From: CAZXVU01 sp964644465
GTDB lineage: Bacteria > Chlamydiota > Chlamydiia > Chlamydiales > SM23-39
Direction: 5' to 3'
DNA length: 23,760 nucleotides
Assembly (NCBI GenBank): GCA_964644465.1
Contig: CAZXVU010000023.1
Span: 1 to 23,760 of the forward strand
This document shows positions 22,521 through 23,760 of this stretch, one piece after another. Position numbers and translations under genes: made by a program. How positions within the stretch are numbered: position 1 is the stretch's first letter; each line of letters begins with the position of its first letter. The notes under the pieces were generated by a model. The model had not been told where the DNA came from, ran no database searches, and worked only from the letters and a program-made list of their open reading frames with translations.

Positions 22521-23266
22521 GGCGTAAGAGCTTTATCGGATCCGTACAGAAGGCCGGCCCTAGCTAGATTGCCGCGGACATGAGGGAAATGAACTTCGAG
22601 ATCTTTCAAAATTTGATCGACTACTTTTCGTTTAGAATTTTGTCCTACGGGACATTGGCAAGTAATTCTTGCGAAGCCGTATTGCTTTGCAAAAGTTCTT
22701 AGAGATTCTTCGGAAACGTAGATCAGCGGGCGGATGATCGTCACGCCGTAATCGCGCATAGGCACTTTGGGCAAATTGGCTGCGAATTCTGCTTTATGCA
22801 GCAAATTGAGCAGCAACGTCTGAGCGCTATCGTCGCGGTGATGGCCGAAAGCGATTGTCGTAGCGCCGACCTTTTTCGCCGCTTCAAAAATCAACTTTCT
22901 TCTTTCGCGCGAGCAGCGGTAGCATTCGAGATCCTCTCTTTTTTGCGTGGATGTACAGGTAATGAAGTTCACACCCAATTGCCGGCAGATCGCCCCGAGA
23001 AAACCTTCATCAACTCCCGCTCCGCAGGAAAACTCTCCACCGACATGGATGGCGTGGATTTCAAACTCTGGAAAGCCCCGTCCGCGAATAGAATGGAGCA
23101 AAAACAAAAGACCTAGCGAATCTTTCCCCCCGCTTAAAGCGATCGCCACTTTTTTCACCTCCTTGTCCAGCAAGGAAAAGTCGAAAAGGGCTTTTCTTAG
23201 GCAGCTTTCCAGCTCCTTCCCGAGGGCTGTCCAAGGGGGCTTTGCAATAGGGACTCCGATATCCAT
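22517..23266 (-). CDS. ttcA: TtcA-family tRNA 2-thiolation enzyme
   Basis: The 249-residue protein has the PP-loop SGGKDS (residues 45-50), C115-x2-C118 in ECYRCSRERR, GHHRDDSAQTLLLNL (141-155), the IIRPLIY segment (178-183) and C203 in ITCQCPVGQN. These align with E. coli TtcA, whose three Cys residues hold a 4Fe-4S cluster used to make 2-thiocytidine at position 32 of certain tRNAs. It is shorter than E. coli TtcA (311). The target base could differ in this clade. ATG 23264-23266 follows GAGAGAG and lies downstream of a good promoter (23289-23317), so a TTG start at 23323 is unlikely. It is divergent from the SEC-C gene, and its end touches the next operon's promoter. Confidence 0.88.
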   Translation of the reverse strand: MDIGVPIAKPPWTALGKELESCLRKALFDFSLLDKEVKKVAIALSGGKDSLGLLFLLHSIRGRGFPEFEIHAIHVGGEFSCGAGVDEGFLGAICRQLGVNFITCTSTQKREDLECYRCSRERRKLIFEAAKKVGATTIAFGHHRDDSAQTLLLNLLHKAEFAANLPKVPMRDYGVTIIRPLIYVSEESLRTFAKQYGFARITCQCPVGQNSKRKVVDQILKDLEVHFPHVRGNLARAGLLYGSDKALTP

Positions 23267-23288
23267 AACTCTCTCAATTTGTGGGGCC

Positions 23289-23317
23289 AGTTTACTCCTC
23301 TGAAGAGCCCCCGTCAA
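23289..23317 (-). promoter_or_regulatory. promoter of the ttcA-like gene
   Basis: On the minus strand TTGACG (23312-23317) and TAAACT (23289-23294) are separated by 17 nt. The predicted start near 23282 leaves a leader of about 16 nt with GAGAGAG before ATG 23266. Confidence 0.55.
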
Positions 23318-23323
23318 TATCAA

Positions 23324-23352
23324 TAGACTTTTGTTCTTCTCTATGCTAAAAT
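23324..23352 (+). promoter_or_regulatory. candidate promoter of the SEC-C gene
   Basis: TAGACT (23324-23329) and TAAAAT (23347-23352) have a 17-nt spacer, with a predicted start near 23359, about 25 nt before ATG 23384. It lies back to back with the ttcA promoter, 6 nt away. Confidence 0.4.
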
Positions 23353-23383
23353 GGAACCCTTTTAAAATGAATTGAATAGAGAT

Positions 23384-23665
23384 ATGAAAAAGACAGGACG
23401 CAACGATCCCTGCCTCTGCGGTTCAGGGAAAAAGTTCAAAAAATGTTGTGAAAGCAAGATGCTTGGCGGCCGTTTTATGGCAACTAAGGTCGATACCGCT
23501 AGCGCGACACAAATCAAGAAGGTGGCTTCTTTAAGCACCTTGTTCCAAGCGCGCCTCGCTGAAACGCCGAAAAAACCGATGCCTCCGATTCCAGAAGAAA
23601 CAGTGATTCCGGCGATCCCAGTCGAAGAAAACAAACCTGAAATGGCCTTGAGCCCGCAATCTTAA
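23384..23665 (+). CDS. small SEC-C motif protein
   Basis: The 93-residue protein starts MKKTGRNDPCLCGSGKKFKKCC, a full SEC-C zinc motif (C-x-C ... CC) like the C-terminal tail of SecA. (The run is residues 1-11 then CGSGKKFKKCC.) The remainder is a Pro/Glu/Ala-rich tail from about residue 60 (ETPKKPMPPIPEE), probably disordered. Stand-alone SEC-C proteins are small zinc-binding adaptors, and some may bind ribosomes or SecB-like partners; no specific function can be claimed. ATG 23384 is preferred over TTG 23372 because the SEC-C motif follows directly and the upstream residues look accidental. Only a weak AGAGA precedes it. tRNA-Thr follows 44 nt downstream. Confidence 0.82.
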   Translation: MKKTGRNDPCLCGSGKKFKKCCESKMLGGRFMATKVDTASATQIKKVASLSTLFQARLAETPKKPMPPIPEETVIPAIPVEENKPEMALSPQS

Positions 23666-23666
23666 G

Positions 23667-23696
23667 TTGAGAGCAAAGAGGAGTTTTTGTTAGAAT
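23667..23696 (+). promoter_or_regulatory. candidate promoter of tRNA-Thr
   Basis: TTGAGA (23667-23672) and TAGAAT (23691-23696) are separated by 18 nt, placing a start near 23703, a few bases before the mature tRNA 5' end at 23710. It begins 2 nt after the SEC-C stop codon. Confidence 0.4.
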
Positions 23697-23709
23697 AATC
23701 GCTTCTTAT

Positions 23710-23760
23710 GCTGGCGTAGCTCAATTGGTAGAGCGCCCGACTTGTAATCGGATGGTTGAG
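23710..23760 (+). tRNA. tRNA-Thr (anticodon UGU), 5' part cut by window edge
   Basis: The first 51 nt of the tRNA are present: acceptor 5' strand GCTGGCG, D-arm GCTCAATTGGTAGAGC, and anticodon stem CCGAC..CTTGTAA..TCGG with anticodon TGT. The variable loop follows and the T-arm lies outside the window. In chlamydiae a tRNA-Thr precedes tuf and secE, so those genes are expected just beyond the edge. Confidence 0.93.

Noticed and set aside
23267..23323. TTG start adding 19 residues to the TtcA-like protein
   Set aside because: The extra codons overlap the predicted promoter (23289-23317), so they would not be in the transcript.
1..23760. CRISPR arrays, insertion sequences, phage genes, toxin-antitoxin pairs
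   Set aside because: No regularly spaced direct repeats, transposase or integrase motifs, or typical small toxin-antitoxin pairs were seen on either strand.

Overview
The window reads as chromosome of a Chlamydiota bacterium, most likely one of the environmental (Parachlamydiales-like) families rather than Chlamydia itself. The block rpe ... efp-accB-accC has the order I recall from chlamydial chromosomes. There is a RING-H2 protein with a membrane tail (a eukaryote-like effector type), and a tRNA-Thr sits at the right edge where chlamydiae place the tuf/secE region. Purine salvage (hpt), RmlA, a VanX-type dipeptidase and a TPS-type haemagglutinin exceed the reduced gene set of pathogenic Chlamydia. 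The genus cannot be fixed from sequence alone.

Layout, left to right. (1) 1-1036, minus: 5' part of rpsA, then a 548-nt AT-rich intergenic stretch. (2) 1585-5719, plus: an aspartokinase catalytic domain without ACT domains, overlapping a 638-residue protein of unknown function, then an exported double-domain FkbM methyltransferase whose start codon lies in a hairpin. (3) A convergent NUDIX gene (minus). (4) 6175-14665, plus: eleven abutting or overlapping genes that look like one operon (rpe, yvcK, HAD phosphatase, efp, accB, accC, hpt, rmlA, exported methyltransferase-like protein, deoxyribosyltransferase-like protein, TPS haemagglutinin-like protein). (5) 14666-15958: an AT-richer accessory patch with an acidic low-complexity ORF and the RING-H2 gene behind its own promoter. 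(6) 15955-17850, minus: LOG-family and YitT-family genes, then tRNA-Asp and tRNA-Val. (7) 17950-18857, plus: VanX-like D-Ala-D-Ala dipeptidase and a small lipoprotein. (8) 18825-22484, minus: a TPP (THI-box) riboswitch heading an apparent operon of an MHS-type MFS transporter, a PutP-like Na+ symporter and surE. (9) ttcA-like (minus) divergent from a small SEC-C protein (plus). (10) 5' part of tRNA-Thr(UGU).

The most notable item is the TPP riboswitch. It is clear on the minus strand at about 22390-22484, is preceded by a plausible promoter, and contains the ribosome binding site of the MFS gene. This marks the transporter as a probable vitamin B1 or precursor uptake system. Other items worth checking are the two exported methyltransferase-like proteins, the RING-H2 protein, the ACT-less aspartokinase, and hairpins that may hide the start signals of the FkbM and rpe genes. 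All statements come from reading the sequence; no database search was run.
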